This document shows positions 22,063 through 32,129 of a stretch of DNA of 64,000 nucleotides, piece by piece. The notes under the pieces were generated by a model that was not told the DNA's origin, did not search any database, and saw nothing but the letters and a program-made list of their open reading frames with translations. A program made the translations under genes and the position numbers. This DNA is from Sarcophilus harrisii (lineage: Eukaryota > Chordata > Mammalia > Dasyuromorphia > Dasyuridae). Numbering within the stretch: the first letter of the stretch is position 1; the number at the start of each line of letters is the position of its first letter. Location: contig NC_045431.1 of NCBI RefSeq assembly GCF_902635505.1, forward strand, positions 620,001-684,000. Direction: 5' to 3'.

Positions 22063-22194
22063 GTGAGTGACAAGTGCGCGCGGCCCCCGCGAAGGGCTGC
22101 CACCAAGGGCCGGCATCGGGTGCGGAGGAAGGCGGCAGCCCGAGCTCTCCGGGCGCCGGGGGCGGAGGGGGAGCGCTCGCTCGCGGGAGGCCGC

Positions 22195-22375
22195 GCTGTG
22201 GTGCGGCGCGGAGGAGCTGGGTTCGAATCCCTCCTCCCGCTGCCTCGCCAGCTGACCTTGGACAATCATTTACCTCGCGGAGCCTCAATTTCCCCTTCTG
22301 TAGATCGAGGTGGGGTGGGGGAGGGGAGAGGACGCGACAATTGCGAAGGTCTCTCCCAGATCTGGATTCGGTAAA
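22195..22375 (+). mobile_element. MIR inside CpG island 2
   Basis: 'agctgggttcgaatccctcctcccgctgcctcgccagctgaccttggacaatcatttacctcgcggagcctcaatttccccttctgtagatcgagg' follows the sense MIR order. It lies just inside the putative first intron and keeps many CpGs. Confidence 0.75.
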
Positions 22376-22802
22376 ACGCCCGCCCTTCGGGAAGGGCTGG
22401 AGGGGAGGAGCCGTGCTTCTGGGATGCTCTCACCTGCCTCCCGGCAGGCTGCTCCAGCTCCCTCTCCCCCACCCCGGCTCAGGGCAGGAAAAGGGAGCCG
22501 CACCCTGCTTTCCTCGAAGGGCTGGGGCTTCTCCACTGCGCTATGCGGGGAAGGGGACCCCGCGCGGGCAGGCGCGGCCGGAGGAAGGGCAGAGGAGGAT
22601 CGCGGCTGGAGGCGTGGCCCTGGCCACCGGCCTTTGGAGCATCCTTTCCCTGATCGCCCGCGGGAGCCTGAGGCGACTGTCCCAGCCGCCCCAGGGGACG
22701 GCGTCTAAGCGGGAGGATCCGGGCCCCATCCTGGGAGGGGACCTGTTCTGGCCTGGCTGGTGTCGTGGATTCCGGCCCCGGGGGGCGGGGGGTGGGGTGG
22801 GA

Positions 22803-22945
22803 TGAATGGGGGACCCGGCTTCTGCTATTGACTCCTGGGGTGACCTTGGGCAAGACGCTTCTGAGACTCAGTTTCCTCTTATGTAAGTGCGATGATTGGA
22901 CTAAGTGATGTCCACGGCACCTGCCCTTCCAAATCTGACTCCTGA
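22803..22945 (+). mobile_element. MIR at the right edge of CpG island 2
   Basis: 'cttctgctattgactcctggggtgaccttgggcaagacgcttctgagactcagtttcctcttatgtaagtgcgatgattggactaagtgatg' matches sense MIR. Confidence 0.75.
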
Positions 22946-23650
22946 CCACCTCCTCCTCTTCCTCTTCCCCCATTTTCCGGGACTTCTCTTTGCCCACACT
23001 TACTGAGGAAGCTGTGAGGGAGAAAACGAATTTTTTATATAAGCCAGTCTTCTATTTTCAGCGTTTTCCTTTGAGGAGAGAGCCCAAGGGCTATAAAAGT
23101 CCGGCGGACCCCCCCCTCCCCCCAGACTTCAGTTAAGAATATGCTCCGACTGAGCCAATATGCTTTCTTCCTTTAAACCCAACCAAACCCTGTGCATTTA
23201 GGGCTGTGGTCTTTTCCCTGGGCCTCTGCCCTGAATATGGTGCTGTCACTTACAGAAACAACCCGTTTAGGGCCGGGAAAGAGCTTTAGGAGGATATGTT
23301 ACAGGCACAAGGAGCCCTAGAGGATGCTCGGTTGGCCAGCCTGAGGCACCCACAGACCCTGCCCTTTGCTTAAGGACCCCCAGCTGGCAAGGGGCAGTCT
23401 TGGCTCTTCTGGCTCAGACTTGCTTCACGGCCTGAGACCTTTTACATCTAATTCTTCTGATACTGTTAGATGGCATGTCTTCCGGCCCACGCTTCCCCCA
23501 GTCTTTCCTCCAGTTTTTCCTTCCAGATTCTGTACAACGGTGGAGATAATTTAATAAGACATTGGTTCTGGACTTGCTTCCACATGACTGTGATTGGGAA
23601 TTGCTCTTTTTGAAAAGCTCTCTAGATGAATTATTTTTTCCCTTTGTATA
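22946..23650. other. Unassigned stretch after CpG island 2
   Basis: No exon, RNA or clear repeat. A C-rich tract lies at 23,109-23,124. ORFs on both strands show no family features. Confidence 0.4.
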
Positions 23651-23654
23651 TATA

Positions 23655-23828
23655 GTGCGGTTTGCCATTTCCTTCTCCAGCTCATTTTTCAGGTGAGGAA
23701 ACCGAGGCAGACAAGATAAAGTGACTTGGCCAGTCACAAAGTTAGTATATATCTGAGGCCAGAATTGAACTCAGGATGATGAGTTCTCCTGACTCCAGGT
23801 CAAGCACTCCATTCACTTACTGCCCCCA
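23655..23828 (-). mobile_element. RTE-tailed SINE, antisense, partial
   Basis: 'cggtttgccatttccttctccagctcatttttcaggtgaggaaaccgaggcag', 'ctgaggccagaattgaactcaggatgatgag', 'ctgactccaggtcaagcactccattc', the antisense order of the marsupial SINE. Confidence 0.8.
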
Positions 23829-24839
23829 TATCTTTGTCCAAGGGGTGGCCATGTGTAGCAGATCTTGGAACTTAGCCACGGAACAAAGGTTGCTCTGCAC
23901 CACTTGTGACTTGTGACTACTTGACTGCCTGCTTTGTGACTGATGTGAAGACACATATAACCTAAAAGTTTGATTTTTTAGTTAGGTCAATCCTATCTGT
24001 AGTACTATAAAGTGAATATACATATAAATAAAATAGAAAATGAATGTTTATGAACTGAATGTACAGAAGGTACTACAAAGTGAAAAATGGACTTTTGAGA
24101 TGAATGGCTATGCAGGATATTTGGCACCTAAGAGCTTACTTAGTGTTTAATTGGAATAGCTCAAGGGAGCCAAATGAGAGAGTCTGATCTCAAGGGAGGT
24201 CAAGCAAAGCAGAATTAGTAACATATTAACAACTACTACTTAATATGAATAATTAAGGATAATATTAGCATGTGTGTTCATATCTACCTATCTATTAGAG
24301 AAAGGGGAGGAGAAGAAAATGGAGGAAGGCAAGGAGAGAGAGAGAGAGAGAGAACAATAGAAACAAAACTCCCAGGCCATTGGTCCTTAAATTAAGCATC
24401 CGAGTTGGGAGATGTGATTGGAGTCAATTCAGTCTCTGCCAGTTCTCTAAACGTCTTCAGTGGTAAAATAAGTTTAACAACAATGTCTATGTAGACCATG
24501 ACCCCAGGGTATGAGAAATGTGCTCTGTAAATCGTGTTAGAGGCACACGAGCTCCAGACGCCTAGCAATGACACTTGCACATTCTACCTCATGGGGTGAT
24601 TTGAAGAAAAGGTTATTTCATAGCTTTTAAAGCTGAAATAAGCCATAGAGATCAACTAAACCAGCTTACTTATTTTGTTGAAGCGTTATGATCAAGGAAG
24701 AGAAATTACTTGTGCAAAGTCACATCATATGTGAAAGTGCTTTGGAAAATAGTGAACTACATAAACATGAAAAATGTATATGTCTGACATATGTATATCT
24801 ATGTAAGGATTGGGACTGGTCCTGTCATTGAAATAACAT
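23829..24839. other. Mostly unassigned, with (GA)n and MIR-like piece
   Basis: A short GA microsatellite lies at 24,335-24,353, and a weak antisense MIR-like piece at about 24,640-24,730 ('aagccatagagatcaactaaaccagc ... gtgcaaagtcacatcat'). No gene seen. Confidence 0.4.
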
Positions 24840-25020
24840 AGGGAACTTCCAGGTGAGGAAAATCTTTCTCTTGAAGAAAGTTGGCGACTTTTCTTCCACT
24901 TAATGATTTAGGGAATACTCCACAGAGAGTACAGGATCACACAGTCAATAAGAATAAGAGACTGAACTTGAAACCAGATCTTCTTAGATTCAATGCTTAT
25001 TCTCTAGCCAAGTACCAAGC
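24840..25020 (-). mobile_element. Old SINE, antisense, family uncertain
   Basis: Begins 'ttccaggtgaggaaaatctttctcttg', continues 'caggatcacacagtcaataag' and 'cttgaaaccagatcttcttagattcaatgcttattctctagcc'. It resembles an antisense SINE with a MIR-like core, but the left end is different from plain MIR. Confidence 0.5.
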
Positions 25021-25030
25021 TGCTCCTACA

Positions 25031-25083
25031 TATCCTTATCTATCTATCTTATCTTATCTTATCTATCTATCTATCTATCTTTC
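25031..25083 (+). repeat. (TATC)n microsatellite
   Basis: Imperfect TATC/TCTA repeats, interrupted by CTTAT units. Confidence 0.9.
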
Positions 25084-25559
25084 CTCTCTGTCTCTCTATC
25101 TTATCCCAAAATACCAAGATTTGTAAATATCTATTATTTAGATAGTAAGATATCTAGATACTGTGCTTCTACTATCTGTTCAAAAGATTTATAATTTCCT
25201 TGGAATTGGATATTCCCTCTACCATTATAAATGGCAACATATCTGTGCCTTAATAAATGTTGTTTATAAGTCAACATGTGAAAAAAAATCAGCCCTCAAT
25301 GGTGCTGAGGATGAGACAGGCAAATTCATTCAAAAAGACTTATTAATCACCTCTATATTTTAATGTTTGTTAGGTTTTTTTTTTTTTTAACCAGGAACAC
25401 CCAAAGATAAATTTGGGGATTTCCAGTCTTTCATATGTATCTTTGATGGTTTTTCTGTTTTTCATTCCCTGAGCATTGATTTTAGAGACAGAAACAGTCA
25501 TTTTTGTAGTCATTTAGAATTAACTATCATTGGTGCTAGACATCAGTCCAAAACTTTTA

Positions 25560-26220
25560 AGTTCCTGCTACTTGCTGGGTGCTATGGTAGGTTCTGGAGA
25601 GGAGAAGGAGGAGAAACAAGGGGAAAAGGAGGAGGAAGAAGAGGAGGAAATGGAGAATAAAAAGAAGAGAAGGAGAAGGAAAAAGTGAAAGAAGAGGAGA
25701 AACTTTCCTCAAGGACTTACATTCTATAGAGGAAGATAATGTGCTTATATAAATAGATATGAAGGTACAAGGCAACTTGGGACACAGGAACACTAGAAGC
25801 TAGAATTTCAGGAAAAATCTCACTTGAACATTGAGAGAGGGGATGAAATGTATGTAAATGACAACAAGGCTGAAATGCAGAGGGCAGGAAGGTGGGGAGG
25901 AGGAGGCTGGAACCAGTTGGTGAAGGGCTTTAAATACCAAACAGGAGTTTTATAGTTGATCTACTGGAGCTTCTTTTTGGAATAGAACTTTAGCAGCTTT
26001 GTAAAGGGTAGATGGGAGAGGGGGAAAGGCCATAAGAAAGCAAAGCAATCAGACTTTACAATAATATAGATGAGAGGTGATACTGGTTTGGACTTGGGTG
26101 ATAGAGAAAAGGGGACAGATGTGAGAGTGGGGAATAGCACTGATGAGACTTAGCAAATGGAGTGGAGAGGGTAGATGAGGGAGAGAAAGCAATTCAGGAT
26201 GACCCTGAGATGGCTAAAAG
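25560..26220 (-). mobile_element. L2, antisense, with purine tract
   Basis: 'gctgggtgctatgg', then 'acttacattctatagagg', 'gaagggctttaaataccaaacagg' and 'gataactgg'-type sequence correspond to the antisense of the L2 ORF2 C-terminal/3' region ('aggccttgtaggcc ... ggctttt' in better-kept copies). A GGA/GAA purine tract at about 25,594-25,700 has expanded inside it and explains the Ser/Leu/Phe-rich ORF on the minus strand. Confidence 0.6.
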
Positions 26221-26404
26221 GAATTTCTTTTCATAACATAACATGTTATAAGAACATAATTTAGTTGTTTAAAAGAGGGGCTCAAGTACATTTTTGTTAG
26301 TGTTTTGTGCTTTCTGTATCCAAAAGTTATTTATATTCAGCCTTACCTTTCTGTTATCTAATTATGCTGAAATGTTGATATTTTAAAACTTTCTGCTCAT
26401 TTGA

Positions 26405-26500
26405 GTTATTCCAAAGTGGAATGGCCTTCCTTGAGAGAGGAGGAAATTGCTTTCCCCAGCACTGGAGGTCTTTAAGTGAAGTTGGATAAGTACTGTGGAG
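26405..26500 (+). mobile_element. L3 (CR1-type) 3' fragment
   Basis: 'ccaaagtggaatggccttccttgagagaggaggaaattg', 'cagcactggaggtctttaagtgaagttggataa' matches the CR1/L3 end 'tggaacaggctgcc ... ctggaggtcttcaag'. Confidence 0.7.
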
Positions 26501-26704
26501 AAAACCGCTCAGACCTGGGTTGATTTCTAGTGGCTAAAAACTGCTACTTAGTAAGGCCATACATATGGTTCTTCTACATTAGCTTTTTGTGAAAGAGGGA
26601 TGGAATTAACTTCAACATTTATTAAGGGAAGATATAAAGTTTTGATAAGACAAAATCCTTTCCTGCATGAAGTATACAGACTTGAAGGTGGACTATGGCT
26701 GAGG

Positions 26705-26780
26705 CAAAAAACAAACAAACAAACAAACAAACAAAAAAAAAAAAAACCAAAAAAAACCCCCAAAAACAAAAAACAAAAAC
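26705..26780 (+). repeat. (CAAA)n / A-rich tract
   Basis: Six perfect CAAA units followed by a 14-base A run and A/C-rich sequence. No SINE or LINE body is attached directly on its left, so its origin is unclear. Confidence 0.9.
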
Positions 26781-26939
26781 TTTTAAACTGGGCTAAGAAA
26801 CCACAAGTGCTTCTCTATGTCTACCTTCTCTATCCTTATAACCTATCCAGGAGCTGGATGAGAAAAAAGTAGCAGTATGTTGGAACAGAGAGAAGTAACC
26901 TTTACAGTGACAACTAATTCATCTATAATTTCATTTCCT

Positions 26940-27058
26940 TTGGAGGCAATTGGGTTTAAGGGACTTTCCCAGGGTCACACAGCTAATAAGTGTCTGAAGT
27001 CAGATTTGAACTCATATTCTTCTGATTCCACTCTGCTACCTAGCTGTCCTTCTTTATT
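26940..27058 (-). mobile_element. Marsupial SINE 5' half, antisense
   Basis: 'ggaggcaattgggtttaagggactttcccagggtcacacagctaataagtgtctgaagtcagatttgaactcatattcttctgattccac ... ctacctagctgtcc' is the antisense of the WSINE/MAR head and core. Confidence 0.8.
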
Positions 27059-27059
27059 T

Positions 27060-27594
27060 CATTTTACATATCTTTGTATGGGAGTAGTTTGTGCCTTCTA
27101 CTTAATTTCCACTAATGGCTTATTTCTTGCATGAATTAGAGAATAGAAAACTTTCTGGCCAGATCCACATACTAGCAATTGTTATCCCTTGCAGAAAAGA
27201 AACCCTGCACAGTTAATGTTGATCCTACAAAATAATCACCTAAAGATTTTTGTAGTAAACACCATGGATACATAGAAATATCAAGTGAGTATGGGATGAA
27301 AGAAAAACACATGTGTTAACTAGTATATTAAAAACAACAACTATACTTTAAGTACATAGAAAAGAGTCTAAAAAGAAATATAGACCAAAAACAGTAAATA
27401 AAATATGTATTTATATCTATACGGTATAGTATGTAATAGATGAAGAATTTATTAAAATTTAAATAATTTGGAAATTAAAGTTTTATCTTGAATTTCCTCC
27501 CCACCCTTTTGTTTTATTCTTGGTGTTACTAATTATGGGTACAACCATAATATTATTTGTTTACTATATCTATCTGTCTGTTTATTTATTTATG
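27060..27594. other. Unassigned AT-rich stretch
   Basis: No gene or clear repeat. A TTTA-rich patch directly abuts the 7SL pseudogene at 27,580-27,592 and may be the remains of its poly-A tail seen from the other strand. Confidence 0.4.
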
Positions 27595-27893
27595 GAGACT
27601 AGCTCCTCTTGTCTCAGTTAGGATGGCTGCTTAATGACCTCTCACGGATCCAGTGCAACTACTGGCTTGATATGGAACATTGACTTGTTCTGTTTCTGCC
27701 CTGGGCTGGTTTGCCCCAAGTTGGCAGACTAAGCACTCCTCTTACTCTGGAGAGCTCATTATATTGCAGCTAGACTTGGTATAGGCAACCAATCGGTTTA
27801 TCCCTCTGCAACTTAGAACTCCTCAGGTCAAGTAATCCATGGGCCTCAACCTCCAATGGCAGGGCTTGCTAACATGTGTCCTCCCATCTGGCC
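27595..27893 (-). pseudogene. 7SL (SRP) RNA pseudogene, near full length
   Basis: Read on the minus strand this segment follows human 7SL RNA along almost its whole length. In + strand order the matches to the 7SL complement are 'gagac' at the 3' end, 'ggatcc ... actactg', 'ttgacttgttctgtttct', 'ccctgggctggtttgcccc', 'agctcattatattg', 'acttggt', 'caatcgg', 'agaactcct', 'tcaagtaatcc', 'gcctcaacctcc' and a final GGCC at the 5' end. It spans 299 bp, the usual 7SL length. The central S-domain part, which Alu and B1 SINEs lack, is present, so it came from 7SL RNA and not a 7SL SINE. Divergence is high and the GCCGGGCGCG start is lost, so it is an old retropseudogene and surely not functional. Confidence 0.85.
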
Positions 27894-27944
27894 AGATTCC
27901 AGTTTAAAGAAAAATATTTGCAGAGTAGACTATAACTCAGGAGG

Positions 27945-28130
27945 ACTTAGAGACCCCCTAGCTCAGACTCTCACCTAGTTGAGGGGTCTTTTTTACAACA
28001 TCCCTCCTAAACAGTCACTCAGCCTTTGCTTGTAGCTTTCCCACAACGGGGCTCTCATTGTCTCCCAAGGCAGCACCTTCCATTAGTTGACACAGCTGAC
28101 TGTGTGCCATTGTCATACTGAGCTTAGTTT
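27945..28130 (-). mobile_element. L3 (CR1-type) fragment, antisense
   Basis: 'caacatccctcctaaacagtcactcagcctttgcttgtagc', 'ggggctctcattgtctcccaaggcagcaccttccattag' is the antisense of the L3 3' region (same module as 26,405 in reverse). Confidence 0.7.
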
Positions 28131-28269
28131 CTATAGGAATAGAAGGACCTTTGTCATCCCCCCTCCCATATTATTCCTTTGCAAGGGTGGAGAAGAACTA
28201 TATTTATTTTTCTCAGAGAATCTTTGGAATTAAAATGTATCCCATTATCTTGCTTTGATCATTGTTTTG

Positions 28270-28640
28270 TCTGTCACAGTCCCAGATTAGGAGTCAGGGA
28301 ATGATGTCTTTGCCTCCAGGTTTGTCAGTATCTAGCTGTTTAGCAAAGAGTAAGATACAGTGGAAAGATTATGATTGGAGTTAAAGGATATGGGTTCAAA
28401 TTCTGCTCTTGCTGTTTACTCTGAATAGGACTTTGGGCAAGTCACTTACACCCTCAATGGGGACCCAGTTTCCTTGGCTTTAAAATGAGAGGGTTTGACT
28501 AGCCAGTGTCTGAATTCCCTTATACTTCTGAATCTTGAATAAAGATTCAATTCAATCTCACCATTTGGGCCTTAGTTTTGTCAATAGTAAAATAAAAATA
28601 GTGGGTTAAAATAAACTCTAAGATTTCCCCCCCTTACCCT
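28270..28640 (+). mobile_element. Two nested sense MIRs
   Basis: An inner MIR at about 28,343-28,555 is nearly complete: 'acagtggaaagattatgattggagtt', 'atgggttcaaattctgctcttgctg', 'gggcaagtcacttac', 'tcccttatacttctgaatc'. The outer MIR is split around it: left half 28,270-28,340 ('cccagattaggagtcaggg ... agtatctagctgttt') and right half 28,556-28,640 ('gggccttagttttgtcaatagtaaaataaaaatag'). Confidence 0.65.
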
Positions 28641-29599
28641 CCTTCCCCCTCCCCCCCCCTCGCCACTTCCATCTCTAATGGTCTATGATTCTTTGACCTT
28701 GGAAAACTCAGTAATCTATCTTCCTTCCTAAAGGAAGTTGAAACGTGAGCAGAGTGAAATCAGGAGAACAAGGAAATATTTACCCACTTGTGTCAATATT
28801 GCAATATGGAGTAATGCTTGGATTGAAGAGCTTTAATCACTTTTAAACACATGATCAGCCCTGACTTCAGAGGACCTGTGTAAAAATGCTCCTCATCTCC
28901 TGAGAGGGGATGCACTACAATGCACAATGAGACACGCATTTTTTTAGGGCAAAGCTCATAGGAGACTTTGTTTTGAATTATTATGCTTATTCGCTGGAAG
29001 GGTTTTGTGTTTCTCTTTCCCTCCCCCAGGGGTAGAGAGATATGAAGACAGAAAATAAGTGTTTGAAAATCGAAAAGGATAAATGGAAAAATATCTAGAA
29101 CATTTTGTTTAGGACATTGAGTGATAACTTGTGGTATATAAACTTTAACCCAATATTCTGTTTTTTTAAAAAAAATCCGAATTGTTTAGACGGGTGAGAA
29201 GTCTATTGTGGGTCACTGTATAATTGCTTCTTTGAACAATATTCCCTTGACAGTCACCTGCACCTCTCTGTCAGTGCCATTATAGGATTGTCTGGAACTG
29301 CAGCCAAGGCAAGGCCTAGCCAAGATGAGCAGCAGGCCAGGGGGTAGCTTAGAAGGGGGGCGATGAGAGATTTTTTTATTTAAATTTTTATAAGTGCACA
29401 TTTTAGGATGCCAGCAAATCTGTTCTCCCTGGCACAAAGGGATTAAGTTGGAAAAATCAAGTTACATGTGCTTCAGAGAAGGCTCCAAACCTCCCGTAGA
29501 CAGTAATGTGCAGGGAATGCGAAACTTTGTCTGAAACGTGTGAGTGCTGTGCAAAGGGAACACGCTCTGCTGGACAGAACTCCTTGGCTGGGATCTGAG
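28641..29599. other. Repeat-poor noncoding stretch
   Basis: Apart from a pyrimidine tract at 28,628-28,663 no repeat or gene was recognised in nearly 1 kb. The sequence is not low-complexity. Candidate conserved noncoding DNA; not tested. Confidence 0.4.
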
Positions 29600-29925
29600 A
29601 GGGGCTGAGTTTAGGTCTTGTCCCCGATATTTACTGGCTCTTTATCCTGTGTGACAGTGTGGTGGAATGGATCAAGAATCAGAACAAGTGTCTTTGGACA
29701 ACCCTGGGACCCTGAACAAGTCACTTATCAAGGGTCATCTGTTACATAAGTCATTGGGCTCAGTGATCTTTAAGATCTCTTCCAGGTCTGAAATTATGGG
29801 TCTGTAAGATATTTACTTGCTCTCTCTGTCAGTCTCAGTTTCTTTATCTGTACAATGTGAGTGATAATTGTATCTATATTGCAGGGCTGTGGTGAGGACC
29901 AAATGAAATAGCATTGAAGTGTCAT
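29600..29925 (+). mobile_element. Two sense MIR pieces
   Basis: About 29,640-29,805 ('ggaatggatcaagaatcag', 'gaacaagtcacttatc', 'cagtgatctttaagatctcttccagg') and 29,820-29,925 ('cagtctcagtttctttatctgtacaatgtgagtgataattg ... gagg accaaatgaaatagcattg'). Confidence 0.65.
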
Positions 29926-29926
29926 A

Positions 29927-30155
29927 GTACATAGATTGCTGGCCCTGGAGTCAGAAAGCCTGGGTTCAAATCCAGTCTCAGTCACTTACTAGCTGTGTGA
30001 CCCTGGGTAAGGCACTAAACACTGTGTGCCTGGATGTGTAACCTTGATCTGTAAAATAATCTGGAGAAGTAGGGTAGATTACTCCAGTATCATTACCAAG
30101 AAATCCCCAAATGGGCTCATGAAGGATAAAATGCGATCAAAATGATGAACAATAA
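29927..30155 (+). mobile_element. RTE-tailed marsupial SINE
   Basis: 'gattgctggccctggagtcagaaagcctgggttcaaatccagtctcagtcacttactagctgtgtgaccctggg' head and core are well kept, then 'atctggagaagtagg', 'ttactccagtatcattaccaagaaatccccaaatgggctcatg'. Confidence 0.88.
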
Positions 30156-30159
30156 TATG

Positions 30160-30934
30160 CCCTGAACACTGTACTGTGTATTATAGAAAATAGGGAAACT
30201 CCCTTCCTGCCCTTGGGTGCGGGACCAGAGGGAATTATGGGAATGCTCATGAGAAGATAATAAATCAAGTGAGATCAGGGGAAAATGATATTTTGGGGAG
30301 GGGAGGATTGGGATCTTTCCTACAGTGCTTCCAGTTCATTTCCTTCTTAAGGGAGCTGACTTTGCTGTTAAATTTCTCTGTGTTTTTCTTCTACGTGGTG
30401 GTGATGGTTAAGGCAGTATGTGGCCCTTCCTTGACTCCTACCCCCTTTTTAGCATCCTACCATTGGTGAGGGGTTTGATTTTAAAAACTCTGGGCTGCTG
30501 GGAATTTGTGGTCAGCTGCCTATGGGTGATGGGAGTCTTTTTCTGCCCTTGAATTTATGTCAGGTGCCCTGGAAGGAAACCCGGAATCATGGGCATTTTT
30601 CCCCTCATGATTGTAAATGCTCGGGAAGGTAGAATGTGATGAATCCGCCCAGTGCACATAAATAAAAGCAGAAGGCAGGGGCTGCAGACTCAATTCCCAT
30701 TCATTCCTGCAAGGTGGCTGTGGGAGCAGATAAAGACTAACGGACGCTGAGCTTCCGTGTGCTGAGTGCGAAGCCTCAGTGCCCAGTAGGCAGCTCTGTG
30801 CCATTCTTTTTGATGGCTACCTTGACTTTTGCTGCCGGGAGAAGTTCATGGAATTTCAATCTGAGATCCTCAACATTGTTTGCAAAGGACTTTCTGACAC
30901 CCATAAAACTGAGTGATAGCAGGAGGGGAAGTTT
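30160..30934. other. Unassigned stretch
   Basis: No gene established. A TATA-like CATAAATAAAAGCAG lies at about 30,655-30,669 in a unique, moderately GC-balanced context, but there is no ORF or donor after it that would support a promoter. Confidence 0.35.
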
Positions 30935-31055
30935 TAGAGGCTTCCAAGGAGGGCAGGTCCTTGGAGATCATCTGGTTGAACCTCTTTATTTCATGGATGA
31001 CAACTTGTCCAAGGACATTGTCTTCCTTATACACATATTATAAGTGAGGGCTAGA
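30935..31055 (-). mobile_element. MIR-type fragment, antisense
   Basis: 'tccttggagatcatctggttgaacctctttatttcatggatgac' and 'ttgtccaaggacattg' match the antisense MIR3 end. Confidence 0.5.
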
Positions 31056-31132
31056 AAAGGGTCACAAAGGGAAAGGGGAGGATCGTGCAGATTACTTTGC
31101 TTGCACCAGCAGCACCTTTTCTCCTCCACACC

Positions 31133-31135
31133 TTT

Positions 31136-31215
<80 letters not shown>

Positions 31216-31391
31216 TCTGTCTCTCTCTCTCTCTGTCTGTCTCTCTCTCTGTCTCTCTATCTTTCTCTCTGTCTCTCTGTCTCTGTCTCTCTTTCTCTCT
31301 CTCTCTGTCTGTCTCTCTATCTCTCTCTGTCTCTATCTCTTTCTGTCTCTCTCTCTCTGTGTCTCTGTCTATCTCTGTCTCTGTCTCTCTT
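31133..31391 (+). repeat. (TC)n/(TCTG)n microsatellite, ~260 bp
   Basis: About 65 bases of pure CT dinucleotides, then TC repeats interrupted by TCTG and TCTA units. ORFs of Ser-Leu/Val repeats here are translations of this tract. It is a polypurine/polypyrimidine mirror tract able to form triplex DNA. Confidence 0.97.
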
Positions 31392-31865
31392 TAGGGATGG
31401 TTTTCCTTTTTAAAGAAGTCAGGTTGTAAAATGGAGGAGACATTCACCATGAAGAAAGGACCCTGAGTCATGAGGTATGGACACTGGTTGGAAGAGACCG
31501 GACAAACCATCAAGTGAAACTCCTCCATCTTACAAATGCTGAGATCTAGGAAAACTCAGTGAAATACTCCTGTCATCCACTGCAATGTCTGTCAGAGAGA
31601 TCCACTCGGGAGGATGCTGGTAAATGTTTAACAGCTGGCTCCCTGAAAATAAAAGTGTATGTGTGAAATACTTTTAAGTTTAATTTGCAGGATTAACATT
31701 TTCTCCATCACTTTATTAATTTTTAGACAATCAATAAAATAATAAATCAAGCTAGGTTCTGAGGGGTAAATGCTCACACTGACATTTTAACAATGGGCTC
31801 TCTTTAGTGAGTTTGAGCTGGTTCTGGTATCATGATATTGTTGAAACCATAGGAATATCACATGG
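31392..31865. other. Unassigned stretch
   Basis: No gene or repeat recognised; AT-rich from 31,640 on. Confidence 0.4.
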
Positions 31866-32119
31866 GGCAGCTAGAGGGCACAGTGGGTAGAATGCAGGGC
31901 CTGAGAGTCTGAAAGACTCATCTTCCTGAGTTCACATCTGGTCTTAGATAATTTCTGTCATTGTGGCTCTGGGCAAGTCACTTTACCTTGTGTGTCTCAG
32001 TTTCCTCATCAGTAAAATGAGCTAGAGAAGGAAATGGCAAACCACTCAAATATCTTTGCCAATAATATCCCAGATGGGCTCATAAAGAGTTGGACATGAT
32101 TGAAAGTGACTGAAAGTTT
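31866..32119 (+). mobile_element. RTE-tailed marsupial SINE with TSD
   Basis: Complete sense copy: head 'ggcagctagagggcacagtgggtag', 'ggcaagtcactttacc', 'tcagtttcctcatcagtaaaatgagctagagaagg', RTE tail 'gcaaaccactcaaatatctttgcc', end 'gttggacatgattgaaagtg'. The direct repeat TATCACATGG at 31,856-31,865 and 32,120-32,129 marks the insertion. Confidence 0.9.
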
Positions 32120-32129
32120 TATCACATGG

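Larger units (their letters stand above)
21130..22860 (+). promoter_or_regulatory. CpG island 2, likely gene promoter (+ strand)
   Basis: CG-dense sequence flanked by CpG-poor DNA on both sides. Features on the + strand are a CCAAT box and GC box, a long GC-rich 5' UTR-like segment, an upstream ORF, and a splice donor at 22,063. This order is typical of a TATA-less CpG-island promoter. Long ORFs of 183-255 codons on both strands across 21,300-22,800 mostly reflect scarcity of stop codons in GC-rich DNA. A minus-strand donor-like CAGGTGAGAG near 22,432 means divergent transcription cannot be excluded. Confidence 0.75.

Noticed and set aside
21303-22805. Long ORFs (183-255 codons) on both strands over CpG island 2
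   Set aside because: They overlap on opposite strands and frames, are rich in Pro/Arg/Gly/Ala, and lack domains. GC-rich DNA has few stop codons. Only the short exon ending at a donor is kept as a candidate.
25031-25083. TATC repeats as a CRISPR-like array
   Set aside because: Simple tetranucleotide microsatellite with no spacers; the window is a vertebrate genome.
30655-30669. TATA-like element CATAAATAAAAGCAG as a promoter
   Set aside because: No CpG enrichment, initiator, ORF or splice donor nearby; AT-rich strings like this are common by chance.
31044-31429. ORFs of Ser/Leu/Val repeats (114-116 codons)
   Set aside because: They are direct translations of the TC microsatellite.
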